A stretch of DNA of 64,000 nucleotides from JAAXHB01 sp965214945 (GCA_965214945.1 OZ244029.1:1674001-1738000); one strand, 5' to 3'; shown: positions 34,123-43,038, numbered from the stretch's first letter. The notes: generated by a model from the letters alone, not told the origin. Translations and numbers: made by a program.

Positions 34123-34249
34123 TTGCCGATGGTGCCTGTGCGGGCCGTGTCGGGTGGCCCAGGCACCGTCGGGACCGGCGGCGGGATGTCCGTGCCCAGA
34201 TTCATGGGCCGCGACGGGTGCTACAGGACGGGCGCTACGGTGCCGTGCC

Positions 34250-35611
34250 GTGCGCCGCTTCGACCTGTTGATCATCGGCGCCGGCTCGGGCAACTCAGTG
34301 ATCGGCCCCAAGCATGACGGCTGGGACGTGGCCATCGCCGAGCGCGGCCTGTTCGGCGGAACCTGCCTGAACGTCGGTTGCATCCCTTCGAAGATGTACG
34401 TGTACGCGGCCGAACTCGCAGAACTGGCCCGCGTTGGCGAGCGCTTCGGCGTGCTGTCACGGTTCGACGGGGTCGACTGGCCCTCGATCCGCGACCGCAT
34501 CTTCGGCCGCATCGACCCGATCGCCGAGGCCGGACGTCAATACCGCTACGACCTGCCCAACGTCACCGTCTTCGAGCACTCGGCGCGGTTCGTAGGGCCG
34601 AGGCAGGTGTCGGTAGGCGGCGAGGTCATCCGTGCCGAGCGGATCGTGGTAGCGGCCGGGTCTCGAGCGGTGGTGCCTCCCATTCCAGGTCTGGACGTCT
34701 GCGGCTACCACACCTCCGACACGATCATGCGCCTCGACGAGCAGCCCGAGCGGCTGCTCGTGATCGGAGGAGGCTACATCGCAGCCGAGCTGGGCGGAGT
34801 GATGGGCGCGTTCGGCTCAGACGTGACTTTCCTGATCCGCGGCGGCACTTTCCTGCGCCGAGAGGACGACGACATCCGCGCCCGTTTCACCGACGCCTAC
34901 CGCGCCAAGTTCGACGTGAAGCTGCACACGCGGGTGCTATACGCCCGCTGCGACGGTGACGAGATCGTTCTGGGTGTGAGCGACGGAAGGCGAGATCAAA
35001 GTGAGCTGCGGGGCGATGCGCTGCTGGTAGCCACGGGCCGGGCCCCTAACACCGATCAGCTCGACACGGACGCGGCCGGGATTGCCGTCGACGACCGCGG
35101 CTACATCGTGATCGACGACCAGTGCCGCGCCAGCGCAGAGGGAGTCTGGGCGCTCGGCGACGTGGCCAATCCCGTGCAGCTCAAACATGTCGCCAATCAC
35201 GAAGCCCGTGTCGTGCGCCACAATCTCACCCACCCCGAAGACCCGATAACAGTGGACCACCGGTTCATTCCCCACGCCGTGTTCGGCCATCCCCAGGTCG
35301 CCAGCGTCGGCCTCGCCGAGCGGGACTGCCTGCGCGAGGGCGTCCCCTATACCAGCCACATCCAGCCCTATGAGGCGGCTGCCTATGGCTGGGCGATGGA
35401 AGACACCAACAGCATGGTGAAGGTCATCGCCCACGCCGAGACCCGCCAACTCATCGGCGCTCACATCATCGGCCCACAGGCATCCACGCTTGTCCAGCAG
35501 CTCATTCAGGGGATGCACTTCGGACTGACCGTCGATGAGATGGCCCGCGGCCAGTACTACATCCACCCCGCCCTCACCGAGGTGGTCGAACAGGCCCTGC
35601 TGGAGCTGTAG
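34250..35611 (+). CDS. mtr: Mycothione reductase
   Basis: A flavin disulfide reductase that keeps mycothiol, the actinobacterial thiol, reduced. The FAD loop is FDLLIIGAGSGNSVIGP and the redox Cys pair is in GGTCLNVGCIPSKMYVYAA. The NADPH-binding segment is RLLVIGGGYIAAELG and the C-terminal His is in YIHPALTEVVEQ. The GSGNS after the first Gly motif and MYVYAAELA distinguish it from lipoamide dehydrogenase. The GTG at 34250 is the family-like start; the frame is open much further upstream. It has 453 residues. Confidence 0.88.
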   Translation: MRRFDLLIIGAGSGNSVIGPKHDGWDVAIAERGLFGGTCLNVGCIPSKMYVYAAELAELARVGERFGVLSRFDGVDWPSIRDRIFGRIDPIAEAGRQYRYDLPNVTVFEHSARFVGPRQVSVGGEVIRAERIVVAAGSRAVVPPIPGLDVCGYHTSDTIMRLDEQPERLLVIGGGYIAAELGGVMGAFGSDVTFLIRGGTFLRREDDDIRARFTDAYRAKFDVKLHTRVLYARCDGDEIVLGVSDGRRDQSELRGDALLVATGRAPNTDQLDTDAAGIAVDDRGYIVIDDQCRASAEGVWALGDVANPVQLKHVANHEARVVRHNLTHPEDPITVDHRFIPHAVFGHPQVASVGLAERDCLREGVPYTSHIQPYEAAAYGWAMEDTNSMVKVIAHAETRQLIGAHIIGPQASTLVQQLIQGMHFGLTVDEMARGQYYIHPALTEVVEQALLEL

Positions 35612-35631
35612 CCGTCTGGAGCTGTAGCCGG
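35600..35631. repeat. 16-bp tandem duplication spanning the mtr stop codon
   Basis: CTGGAGCTGTAGCCG is present at 35600 and again at 35616. The first copy encodes the last residues and stop (35609-35611); the second repeats the same codons and stop downstream. Confidence 0.9.
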
Positions 35632-35669
35632 CTGAGTTCGCTGGCCGGCTGCATCGTAGGATCGGACAC

Positions 35670-36776
35670 GTGAGCAGCACGTTCGGAGCGCTTTTTCGGG
35701 TGACGACGTTCGGTGAGTCTCACGGCGGCGCGGTCGGCGCGGTGGTGGACGGATGCCCGCCGCGGCTGGAGTTGGGCGCCTCAGACCTGCAGGCCGATCT
35801 CGACCGGCGCAGGCCCGGCCAGAGCCGCCTCGTGACCCAGCGCAAGGAGTCGGACACGGCCGAGATCCTCTCCGGCGTGTTCGAGGGCTACACGACCGGC
35901 ACTCCGATCGCCGTGCTCGTGCGCAACGCTGACGCCCGGCCCGAGGCTTATGAGCATCTGCGTGACGTGTATCGGCCGTCGCACGCCGATTTCACCTACG
36001 ACGCCAAGTACGGGTTCCGTAACTGGGCCGGCGGTGGGCGGGCCTCGGCTCGCGAGACCGTCGGGCGTGTGGCGGCCGCGGCTGTGGCCCGCAAGCTGCT
36101 GGCGACCGCAGCCGGAATCGAGGTGCTGGCCTGGGTGAGTTCGGTGCACGAGATCGAGGCCGAGGTCGACTCGGTCTCGGTGACACTGGACGACGTGGAG
36201 GCCCACCCCACGCGCTGCCCCGACCCGGAGGCGGCCGCGGTGATCGCCGAGTCGATCACCGCGGCCCGAAGCCAGGGGGATTCGCTGGGAGGCGTTGTGA
36301 CATGCGTCTGCCGGTACGTTCCAGCGGGGATCGGAGAGCCGGTCTTCCACAAGCTCGATGCGGCGTTCGCGGCGGCGATGCTGTCACTTCCTGCTACCAA
36401 GGGCTTCGAGATCGGCAGCGGCTTCGCAGGGACGCGGCTGACAGGCAAGTCCCACAACGACCCGTTCGAGCCGGCCGCCGGCGGCGGTGTTCGTACCTCC
36501 GCCAACCGGTCGGGGGGTGTGCAGGGCGGCATCTCCAACGGAGAGGACATCGTGCTGCGCGTGGCGTTCAAACCGACTTCGACCATCGCCAGCGAGCAGC
36601 GCACGGTCACACGCTCGGGCGAGGCGACGACGCTGGCAGCGCGAGGCCGTCACGACCCGTGCGTTCTGCCGCGGGCGGTGCCCATCGTCGAGGCAATGGC
36701 GCTTCTGGTGCTTGCCGATCACTGGCTGATGCAGCGCGCCGTGGATGTGCTGCCGCTGCTCGCGGTACTGCCTTAG
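35670..36776 (+). CDS. aroC: Chorismate synthase
   Basis: It makes chorismate from EPSP with reduced FMN, the last shared step of aromatic amino acid synthesis. Signature segments are FRVTTFGESHGGAVGAVVDG at the start, FRNWAGGGRASARET in the middle, and GGVQGGISNGEDI with RHDPCVLPRAVPI near the end. The start is GTG at 35670. It has 368 residues. The 150-bp gap after it contains the gcvT-end repeats. Confidence 0.96.
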   Translation: MSSTFGALFRVTTFGESHGGAVGAVVDGCPPRLELGASDLQADLDRRRPGQSRLVTQRKESDTAEILSGVFEGYTTGTPIAVLVRNADARPEAYEHLRDVYRPSHADFTYDAKYGFRNWAGGGRASARETVGRVAAAAVARKLLATAAGIEVLAWVSSVHEIEAEVDSVSVTLDDVEAHPTRCPDPEAAAVIAESITAARSQGDSLGGVVTCVCRYVPAGIGEPVFHKLDAAFAAAMLSLPATKGFEIGSGFAGTRLTGKSHNDPFEPAAGGGVRTSANRSGGVQGGISNGEDIVLRVAFKPTSTIASEQRTVTRSGEATTLAARGRHDPCVLPRAVPIVEAMALLVLADHWLMQRAVDVLPLLAVLP

Positions 36777-36864
36777 CCTTCCCGTAGCCGCAGACAAAGC
36801 GAGCGCCACAGGCGGACGGTCAAAACTGCCGGAAACCGCTAAGCCAATCAGCCGAGACTGCCAG

Positions 36865-36930
36865 CCAGGTGACAACGACTGCCAGGTGACAACGACTGCC
36901 AGGTGACAACGACTGCCAGGCGACTGTCAG
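36865..36930. repeat. Three and a half 17-bp tandem repeats at the gcvT 3' end
   Basis: CCAGGTGACAACGACTG is repeated exactly at 36865, 36882 and 36899. A partial, altered copy at 36916-36930 holds the gcvT stop codon (36927-36929). Confidence 0.95.
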
Positions 36931-38075
36931 AGCAGCAGACGGTGAAACGGCGGCTTGACCACGGTCGCACCCAGGTCGCGGCCCCGGATGTCGATCGTCA
37001 CTCGCTCACCTAATTCTACATCAGGTGTGAGAAAGGCCAGCGCGATGCCGCGGCCCAACACGGGTGAGAAGTTGCCACTGGTGACCACGCCAATGTCGGC
37101 GCCACCCCGGCGCACGGTGCAGCCGCTGCGGGGCGGACGCCTTGTCTCGCCTAGAAGCCCTCGCAGCAGCCGCCGCGGTCCGGCAACCCGCTCAGCCTCC
37201 AGCGCCGCCCTGCCTCGGAAGTCGCCCTTATCGAAGCGCGCCACCCAGCCCAAGCCGGCCTGAAACGGCGTGATACCCGGGCCGAGTTCATGGCCATACA
37301 GCGGTAGGCCCGCCTCGAGGCGCAGCGTGTCACGTGACCCCAGTCCTGCAGATGACACTCCGACGGCAGCCAGAGCGTCCCAAAGGGCCGAGGCGTGCTG
37401 GGCTGGAACTGCCAGCTCGACGCCGTCTTCACCGGTGTAGCCGGTGCCCGCAACGGTCACAGGCACACCGTCGAAGCTGATCTCCGCCACTCTGAAGCGG
37501 CCTGCTTCCGCAGCCTGCGGAAGCGCCTCGGCCAACTGGGCCCGGGCCTGCGGGCCTTGCACAGCAATCAACGCCCGTGTCGAGGTCACATCCTGCACCA
37601 CCAGGTCGTCCCGGCCGGCCGCGCTCAGTTCACTGCCAGGCACGTTGCCGGGTTCTCTGCCGAGCGCATCAGCCAATTCGACGGTAAGGGCCGCCAGCAC
37701 CCGGTCGGTGTTCGAGGCGTTTGGCATCACATCGAAACGATCGGTGCCGGTCTGCCATATGATGACGTCGTCGACCACAGAGCCGTCGGCCGAGTCGAGC
37801 AGATGTGTGTATTGAGCGACGCCGGGGCCTATTCGATCGAGGTCGTTAGTGAACGTTTGCTGCAGGGTCCTGTGCGCTCCCTCCCCGCTGACGCGCACCG
37901 TGCCCAGATGTGACACGTCGAACATCGCCGACGCGTTGCGGCAGGCGAGATGCTCGGCAACTGTGCCAGCCTGGTAGCACAGCGGCATCTCCCACCCGCC
38001 GAAGTCCACCATTCTGGCCTCGGCTGCCAAGTGCACATCGTGTAGCGGCGAGCGACGGCCCGGGGTTTCTGTCAT
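36927..38075 (-). CDS. gcvT: Aminomethyltransferase (glycine cleavage T-protein)
   Basis: The T-protein moves the aminomethyl carbon from lipoyl-GcvH to tetrahydrofolate, releasing ammonia. Conserved parts are SPLHDVHLAAEARMVDFGGWEMPL, the folate-binding region with VFDVSHLG-like FDVSHLGTVRV, GYTGEDGVEL, and the C-terminal barrel starting RGRAALEAE. Length (382) is normal. It ends the minus-strand series gcvH-garA-ftsR-bfn-merR-gcvT. Confidence 0.96.
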   Translation of the reverse strand: MTETPGRRSPLHDVHLAAEARMVDFGGWEMPLCYQAGTVAEHLACRNASAMFDVSHLGTVRVSGEGAHRTLQQTFTNDLDRIGPGVAQYTHLLDSADGSVVDDVIIWQTGTDRFDVMPNASNTDRVLAALTVELADALGREPGNVPGSELSAAGRDDLVVQDVTSTRALIAVQGPQARAQLAEALPQAAEAGRFRVAEISFDGVPVTVAGTGYTGEDGVELAVPAQHASALWDALAAVGVSSAGLGSRDTLRLEAGLPLYGHELGPGITPFQAGLGWVARFDKGDFRGRAALEAERVAGPRRLLRGLLGETRRPPRSGCTVRRGGADIGVVTSGNFSPVLGRGIALAFLTPDVELGERVTIDIRGRDLGATVVKPPFHRLLL

Positions 38076-38093
38076 ACCGGGGCTTCTGTCATA
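38060..38093. repeat. 17-bp tandem duplication spanning the gcvT start codon
   Basis: CCGGGGTTTCTGTCATA (38060-38076) and CCGGGGCTTCTGTCATA (38077-38093) differ at one base. The first holds the gcvT start codon (38073-38075). Confidence 0.85.
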
Positions 38094-38134
38094 TCTGCCG
38101 CCACACTTGCCGCGCAGGCTCAGGCCAACCGCCG

Positions 38135-38229
38135 CTGGAACGCACTCTGCTGGAACGCACCCCTATCCCTATCGCCTATCCCTGACCGCTTGTCAACGCT
38201 GCCGCCCGGCTCGTCAACGCTGCCGTCCG
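38135..38229. repeat. Two further tandem duplications upstream of gcvT
   Basis: CTGGAACGCAC is repeated at 38135 and 38150 (15-bp period). GCTTGTCAACGCTGCCGCCCG at 38188 recurs with two changes at 38209 (21-bp period). The 208-bp gap has no gene and no recognisable glycine riboswitch. Confidence 0.7.
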
Positions 38230-38283
38230 GCGTCACGGGCGCCCGGCGGTTCGCCGCGTTGGGCGGTGCGAGCGCCAGGGCGG

Positions 38284-38787
38284 TCAGCCCGTGGCCGCGG
38301 TGACGACCTGTTCAGGTAACACCTCAACCTGCGTCGCAGCGCCATCGGCGGTCGTGGGGAACAGCTCAACGATGGCGGCGTCCACCTCCTGCTGCAACGG
38401 CGCCATCGGCAGCACGTTGAGCACGCCTTGGCCCTTGCTCAACAAGTCGAACAGCTCGTCCCGGCCAGTGACGAGCACCGGCGTCGTGCCATCGATCACG
38501 AGATTGGCACTGGCGAGGTCGGTGCCGAATTCGCTTCTGAGGGTGTGGATCACCGAGCGGATCTTGTCGAGCCGCAAGCCCGAGTCCAGCAGCCGCTTGA
38601 CTGCCCGAAGCATCACCAGGTCGCCATAGCTGTAACGGCGACGGCTGCCGCTTCCTGTGGCCTCCGCAAGCGATGGGCGCACCAGACCTTCACGGGCCCA
38701 ATAGTCAAGCTGTCGGTAGGTGATGCCCGCGATTTTCAGGGTGGTCATGCTGCCGTAGCCCTGTTCGTGATGGGTGTTGTGACTCAT
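38284..38787 (-). CDS. MerR family regulator (Rv1830-like)
   Basis: A winged-helix MerR-type DNA-binding protein. The N-terminal domain reads TTLKIAGITYRQLDYWAREGL, then RRRYSYGDLVMLRAVKRLLD. A dimerisation helix and a C-terminal region of about 80 residues follow (VIDGTTPVLVTGRDELFDLL). The arrangement with garA, ftsR and a bifunctional nuclease matches mycobacterial Rv1826-Rv1830. The frame runs to 38829, but its first codons lie in a 17-bp tandem duplication (38801-38834); the ATG at 38787 is preferred. Confidence 0.85.
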   Translation of the reverse strand: MSHNTHHEQGYGSMTTLKIAGITYRQLDYWAREGLVRPSLAEATGSGSRRRYSYGDLVMLRAVKRLLDSGLRLDKIRSVIHTLRSEFGTDLASANLVIDGTTPVLVTGRDELFDLLSKGQGVLNVLPMAPLQQEVDAAIVELFPTTADGAATQVEVLPEQVVTAATG

Positions 38788-38800
38788 CAAAGCTGCCCTT

Positions 38801-38834
38801 CTGCTGCGACATCTTTCCTGCTGCGACATCTTTC
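38801..38834. repeat. 17-bp perfect tandem duplication upstream of the MerR gene
   Basis: CTGCTGCGACATCTTTC occurs at 38801-38817 and 38818-38834. The remaining gap to 39095 (about 260 bp) has loosely repeated ACAGCAGACGC and AACAGACGCTGATAGG motifs and no gene. Confidence 0.9.
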
Positions 38835-39095
38835 TTCAGGATCGCAGCGCCGTTGTGCGGCTCTGCTACTCACAGTACCGAAACTACGGCCCTGTCAGAT
38901 GTGGATAACCCTATGAGAGCGGTACCGCAAACGTCAACCGACAACGTCAACCCGGCAGGACGAACGCAGACACTGATGGGTAACAGGAGAGGCTGACGGA
39001 CAGCAGACGCGCAAGAACAGACGCTGATAGGCAACAGCAGGGCCGGCCCTTCACAGCCGGCTACGGCAGGTTCACAGCGGATGTCAGGTCAGGTG

Positions 39096-39590
39096 TCAGG
39101 TTTCGAAGTCTTCGGGGGAGATCGAGTCGATGAACTCCTTAAACTGCTCTAGAACGTCATCGTTTTCTTCGACGCTTATCGGGCTGCCATCCGAGCGATA
39201 GCCAGCTTCGGCGATCACCGACTCGTCGGCGTAGATGGACGCTCCCGTACGGACAGCGAGCGCGATGGCGTCAGACGGCCGGCTGGAGATCACAACCGGG
39301 CCGGACTCGCCGTCGAGATGCAACTCGGCATAAAACGTCTTATCGCGCAGTTCCGTCACCACGACGCGGTCTACCCCGGTATCGAGCCCGTTCAGGACGT
39401 CACGCAGCAGGTCGTGCGTCATAGGACGCGGCGTGGCTACGCCGTCAAGGGCGATGACGATGGCGGTCGCCTCGGCAGCGCCGATGAAGATGGGAAGCAG
39501 TCGCGCCGATTTTGACATCTCCCTGAGCAGCACAACCGGCGTGTTCGTGGGCAGTTCCACTCTGACTCCGAGCAATTCCATCCGTTGCAT
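39096..39590 (-). CDS. Bifunctional nuclease domain protein (Rv1829-like)
   Basis: A 164-residue DUF151 protein. It has ELLGVRVELPTNTPVVLLRE, then LPIFIGAAEATAIVIALDG, RPMTHDLLRDVLNGL and SRPSDAIALAVRTG, the usual order of the family. Plant and some bacterial members have nuclease activity; the actinobacterial role is not settled. It sits between two MerR genes in the conserved garA neighbourhood. Its acidic C-terminus ends in a small stop-proximal duplication (CAGGTCAGGTGTCAGG). Confidence 0.9.
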   Translation of the reverse strand: MQRMELLGVRVELPTNTPVVLLREMSKSARLLPIFIGAAEATAIVIALDGVATPRPMTHDLLRDVLNGLDTGVDRVVVTELRDKTFYAELHLDGESGPVVISSRPSDAIALAVRTGASIYADESVIAEAGYRSDGSPISVEENDDVLEQFKEFIDSISPEDFET

Positions 39591-39698
39591 GGCTAAAGCC
39601 TACTCAGGCCAAGCAGGTCCGGGCCCGGCACCGCGTAAGCACCGACCGCTCACTAAAGCCGACGAGCGGCGGGCTCGGCCCCGGGCCGCGCCGAGCGC

Positions 39699-40421
39699 TC
39701 AGCCGAGATGAGGGCTGAGCGCTCGGCGCAACAGCGAACGCCGCAGCTTGTCGGCGAGGTCAACGAGTTCGGCCAGCTCGTGCCGTATGCGAGCCCTGTC
39801 GCCGCGGGCGATCAGAGAGGACACCACCTGCTCGAACACCCCCGCCTCGCGGTCGGCGGCCACCTTATACATGCGCAGACTGCGGGCCGGCACGCCGTGT
39901 TCTACGAAGGCGACAACGGCCCGAACCGTCAGCATTGCCTCGTGGTCGAACAACGACTCGTCCGGGTTGACCCGGAGGCCTCCGCTTATCGGGGTGATCA
40001 AGCCAAGGCGGATCAGTTCATGCACAAGCGTCACGTTCACATCGACGACGTTGGCGAGTTCTGCAGCGGTGAGACTCACCGACCCTTCAAACAGCTCGGC
40101 CGACGCCGCGGCATCGTCTTCGGATGCCTCGGCCGCCTTGTCGCTGCGCTCGATCTCCGCCCGTCCGGATTGAGGGGCCTCGTCGTCGAGGCGACGTTTG
40201 ATCTCCTTGAGCGGCAGATGGTGATCGCGCTGCTGTTCCAGCACCCACCGCAGCCGTTCGACATCGGCTTCGTAGAACTTGCGGTACCCCGACGGCGTGC
40301 GCTCGGGCGCGATGAGTCCCTTGCTCTCAAGGAAGCGGATCTTGGAGACCGTCAGGTCGGGGTATTCCTCGGCTAGAAGTGACAGAACTTTGCCAATAGA
40401 TCGGTGATCGCGGCTCGTCAC
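39699..40421 (-). CDS. ftsR: MerR-type cell-division regulator (FtsR/Rv1828-like)
   Basis: The N-terminal MerR domain reads SIGKVLSLLAEEYPDLTVSKIRFLESKG, then RTPSGYRKFYEADVERLRWVL. The C-terminal domain contains LTAAELANVVDVNVTLVHELIRLGLI, a second helix-turn-helix-like segment, as in Rv1828. In Corynebacterium the orthologue FtsR activates ftsZ. The start GTG overlaps the garA stop by 4 bp (GTGA), so the two are translationally coupled. Confidence 0.87.
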   Translation of the reverse strand: MTSRDHRSIGKVLSLLAEEYPDLTVSKIRFLESKGLIAPERTPSGYRKFYEADVERLRWVLEQQRDHHLPLKEIKRRLDDEAPQSGRAEIERSDKAAEASEDDAAASAELFEGSVSLTAAELANVVDVNVTLVHELIRLGLITPISGGLRVNPDESLFDHEAMLTVRAVVAFVEHGVPARSLRMYKVAADREAGVFEQVVSSLIARGDRARIRHELAELVDLADKLRRSLLRRALSPHLG

Positions 40422-40885
40422 GACGACGTCCCGCGGACGAACACGAGCTTGAACCTTCCGATCTGCACTTCGTCTCCCTCGCTGAGCTGGCCCTCCTCTA
40501 CGAGACGGCGGTTGACGTAGGTGCCGTTGAGCGAGCCGAGGTCACGGATCGAGTACAGGGCCCCGTTGCGGCGCACTTCGGCGTGTCGGGCCGACACGGT
40601 GACGTCGTCAAGAAAGATGTCGCTGCCGGGGTCGCGCCCCAGCGCCACCAGGTCGGTGTCCAGTGCGTAGCGGGCCCCAGCCTTAGGGCCGTGGTTCACG
40701 ACGAAGAGGCCTTCGTCGCGGCTGAAGGCCGACCGGTCGACGGGGGCCACCCCGCGGCGGTCAAACAGCGCGGAATGCTCGACGGTCGGCTCCAACTGCG
40801 CGCCCATTGGCGAGCCGCATGAAGAGCACCACCGGGTGCCGGCCGGGTTCCGCTGGCCGCAGGCTGGGCAGGAGCCCGGCGCCAC
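40418..40885 (-). CDS. garA: GarA-like FHA protein with an N-terminal zinc ribbon
   Basis: The FHA domain (residues about 70-150) reads ALGRDPGSDIFLDDVTVSARH and DLGSLNGTYVNRR, with the phosphothreonine-binding Arg, Ser and Asn present. GarA binds and restrains 2-oxoglutarate-using enzymes. The N-terminus differs from mycobacterial GarA. It has a CPAC-x10-CSSC zinc ribbon (Cys 6, 9, 20, 23), and the ETTS phosphorylation motif is not seen. The start is GTG at 40885, 2 bp after the gcvH stop. It has 155 residues. Confidence 0.87.
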   Translation of the reverse strand: MAPGSCPACGQRNPAGTRWCSSCGSPMGAQLEPTVEHSALFDRRGVAPVDRSAFSRDEGLFVVNHGPKAGARYALDTDLVALGRDPGSDIFLDDVTVSARHAEVRRNGALYSIRDLGSLNGTYVNRRLVEEGQLSEGDEVQIGRFKLVFVRGTSS

Positions 40886-40887
40886 GG

Positions 40888-41268
40888 TTACTCCCCGATC
40901 AGGACCCGATAGGCGGCGGCGTCGAGCAGTCTGTCGAGCCCGCTGACGTCGTCGCAGTCGATGACGCAGATCCATCCAGCGCCATATGGGTCTTCGTTCA
41001 GCCGCTGGGGCGCTCCAAACAGCTCGTCGTTGACCTTGGAGACCGTGCCGCTCACCGGGGAATACAGCTCAGACACCGACTTGGTGGACTCTACTTCTCC
41101 GAGCACACCGTGCTGTTCGATCTGCGTGCCGACCTCGGGCATCTCCACATACACAACGTCGCCCAGCGCGTCCTGGGCGTAATCGGTGATGCCTACTCGC
41201 ACCACGGCGCCGTCGGCTGAAGCCCACTCGTGGTCTTCAGAATAGAACAGATGGTCGGGCACTTCCAT
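40888..41268 (-). CDS. gcvH: Glycine cleavage system H protein
   Basis: GcvH carries the aminomethyl intermediate on lipoyl-lysine. The lipoylation site is in LGEVESTKSVSELYSP and the start is EVPDHLFYSEDHEWA. The 126 residues are normal. It is the first gene of the minus-strand series that ends with gcvT. Confidence 0.96.
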   Translation of the reverse strand: MEVPDHLFYSEDHEWASADGAVVRVGITDYAQDALGDVVYVEMPEVGTQIEQHGVLGEVESTKSVSELYSPVSGTVSKVNDELFGAPQRLNEDPYGAGWICVIDCDDVSGLDRLLDAAAYRVLIGE

Positions 41269-41357
41269 GTCTCAAACTTAGCCTGAAGTGGAGGCCTTCG
41301 CGATGTCCGCTACCGCTCGCCCAAGCCGGTTCGATGCGCCGGACATGCGCCACCCGC

Positions 41358-42137
41358 TCAGCCTGTCCACTGTCCGCCGTTGACGTCGATGGTCGCGCCG
41401 GTGATATACACAGCATGCGGGCCGCACAGGAACTCCACGACGGCGGCGAGATCGGCGGCGTCTCCGGGCGCCGGGCCGGGCACAGTGGCGAGGATGCGAT
41501 CTCGCAGGCCTTCGTCGAGGGCGGCCCACATCGGAGTGTCGTGAGGTCCGGGCGCCACGGCGTTCACCGTGATGTTGTCGCCTGCATGCTCTCTGGCGAG
41601 GAAGCGCGTCAACGTGAGCAGCCCGCCCTTGCTGGCAGCGTAGGCCGGCCCGGACAGCGCCGAGCCACCGAAGCGCGCATTCACCGACGCGACGTTGACG
41701 ATACGCCCGCCTCCGGCTACTCGCATCCCTGCGATGCACTGGCGGACGCACAGGTAGGCACCCGTGAGGTTGATGTCGATAATGCGCCGCCACTGCTGCG
41801 GAGTCTCATCCTCCACTCCCCCGGCGCCCGTGACACCGGCGTTGTTGATCAGAACCGCGGGATGGCCGTAGCGATGGCGCACACCGTCGAAAGCCGCCTG
41901 AACCGAGGCTTCGTCGGCCACGTCACAGGCGATCATCTCCGTTCTGGCTATCTCAGTTCTGGCTATCTCAGTTCTGGCGCCGTCCGGGATGCGGCCACCG
42001 ACGACGGAAGCCAAGTGGTCTCCGCAAATGGGGGCCACATCGAGACCGACGACTGTGGCGCCCGCTGCAGCGAAGCGCTCGCAGACGGCTGTGCCGATGG
42101 CGCCCGCTGCGCCGGTGACCACCACGACTCTGGTCAT
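41358..42137 (-). CDS. Short-chain dehydrogenase/reductase with a repeated insert
   Basis: A Rossmann-fold NAD(P) oxidoreductase. The cofactor loop is VVVTGAAGAIGTAVCERF, INNAGV follows, and the catalytic Ser and Tyr-Lys lie in NVASVNARF and PAYAASKGG. Residues about 58-72 read RTEIARTEIARTEM, made by a 15-bp DNA repeat (41938-41968) just before the second-strand motif ACDVADEASV. The substrate is unknown. The family's usual G-GGxWT ending is present (VNGGQWTG). Confidence 0.9.
   Translation of the reverse strand: MTRVVVVTGAAGAIGTAVCERFAAAGATVVGLDVAPICGDHLASVVGGRIPDGARTEIARTEIARTEMIACDVADEASVQAAFDGVRHRYGHPAVLINNAGVTGAGGVEDETPQQWRRIIDINLTGAYLCVRQCIAGMRVAGGGRIVNVASVNARFGGSALSGPAYAASKGGLLTLTRFLAREHAGDNITVNAVAPGPHDTPMWAALDEGLRDRILATVPGPAPGDAADLAAVVEFLCGPHAVYITGATIDVNGGQWTG
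41938..41968. repeat. 15-bp in-frame tandem repeat inside the SDR gene
   Basis: TTCTGGCTATCTCAG-type units occur twice, plus a partial third copy. Each encodes ARTEI on the minus strand. Confidence 0.85.
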
Positions 42138-42168
42138 GGGACGCTCATGGGACCCTGCTCATGGAACG
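42130..42168. repeat. Tandem repeats at the SDR start codon
   Basis: Three units of about 13 bp share the core TCATGG(GA). The first holds the SDR start codon (42135-42137). Confidence 0.6.
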
Positions 42169-42180
42169 GGCCTGAACTCC

Positions 42181-43038
42181 TCAGCGCTCGGTGTCGGCGC
42201 TGTGACCGTCAAGCACCCGGGGCGCGTCCGGGTAGGTAATCCACTCCGTCCAAGACCCGTCGTAGACAGCGACATCGTCGCGTCCGGCTATGGCGTAAGC
42301 AAGTGCGGTGCCGCAGGCGCCGACCCCGCCCCGGCAGTACGCGATCACAGGCTTGGCCGGTCCACCGGTCGCCGCAGCGATCCGCCTGCGGGCGTCATCG
42401 GGGCTAGCCCAGACCCCTTCGGTGTCGATGAAGTCGATCCCGGGCATCGCTGCGCTGCTCGGGATCTCGCCACCGTCCTCGGCCCGGGCGGAGCCCATGC
42501 GCCCGTCCACAAGACGATGCGACCCGGCGTCCAGAGCGGCCATCACGTCGGCCCGCGTGGCGTACAGGGAGGAGTCGAAGCGGGAAGTGAATCGGGCCGG
42601 CCGGATGTCGGGAGCCTTGGCATCAACAGGGCGGCCCTCCGCCTGCCACTTGGTTATGCCACCGTCAAGCACGGCCGCGGCCCGGTGCCCGTAGACCCGC
42701 AGCGACCACCAAAACCGCGCTGCCACTGTTACATGCTGATCGTCGTAGGCCACCACGAACGCATCGTCGCCGATACCCCGAGACGACATGGCCGCGGCGA
42801 AGCGTTCGCCGTCCGCGAGCATCCACAGCCCGGGCCGACCCGGATCGGCGATGTCGGTGTCCCAGCGGACGTGAACGGCACCCGGGATGTGGGCCTTGGC
42901 GTACTCGTCGTCGCCGTTGCGCAGGTCGTACGGCCTCAGATACCAGCGGCAGTCGATGACATGAACTCCCGGGTCGTCGAGGTGCTCGGCCAGCCACGCC
43001 GTCGACACCAGAGGGCCCGGAGGTCGGTGGATGGTCAC
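42181..43038 (-). CDS. Thiosulfate/3-mercaptopyruvate sulfurtransferase (rhodanese)
   Basis: Two rhodanese domains. The first (LVSTAWLAEHLDDPGVHVIDCRWYL) is non-catalytic and the second has the active-site loop AYCRGGVGA with the sulfur-carrying Cys. DCRW and WSLRVYGH..AAVLDGG are typical. At 285 residues it is the CysA/SseA type. It overlaps the upstream luciferase-like gene by 4 bp. Confidence 0.92.
   Translation of the reverse strand: MTIHRPPGPLVSTAWLAEHLDDPGVHVIDCRWYLRPYDLRNGDDEYAKAHIPGAVHVRWDTDIADPGRPGLWMLADGERFAAAMSSRGIGDDAFVVAYDDQHVTVAARFWWSLRVYGHRAAAVLDGGITKWQAEGRPVDAKAPDIRPARFTSRFDSSLYATRADVMAALDAGSHRLVDGRMGSARAEDGGEIPSSAAMPGIDFIDTEGVWASPDDARRRIAAATGGPAKPVIAYCRGGVGACGTALAYAIAGRDDVAVYDGSWTEWITYPDAPRVLDGHSADTER

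Noticed and set aside
33899..34249. N-terminal extension of mtr by 117 codons
   Set aside because: The extension overlaps the crotonase gene and two hairpins and has no family similarity; GTG 34250 fits the flavin-binding start.
36865..36930. CRISPR array
   Set aside because: The repeats are directly adjacent 17-bp units without spacers and there are no cas genes; they are simple tandem repeats.
38076..38283. Glycine riboswitch upstream of gcvT
   Set aside because: No tandem aptamer pattern could be recognised; the region consists of tandem duplications.
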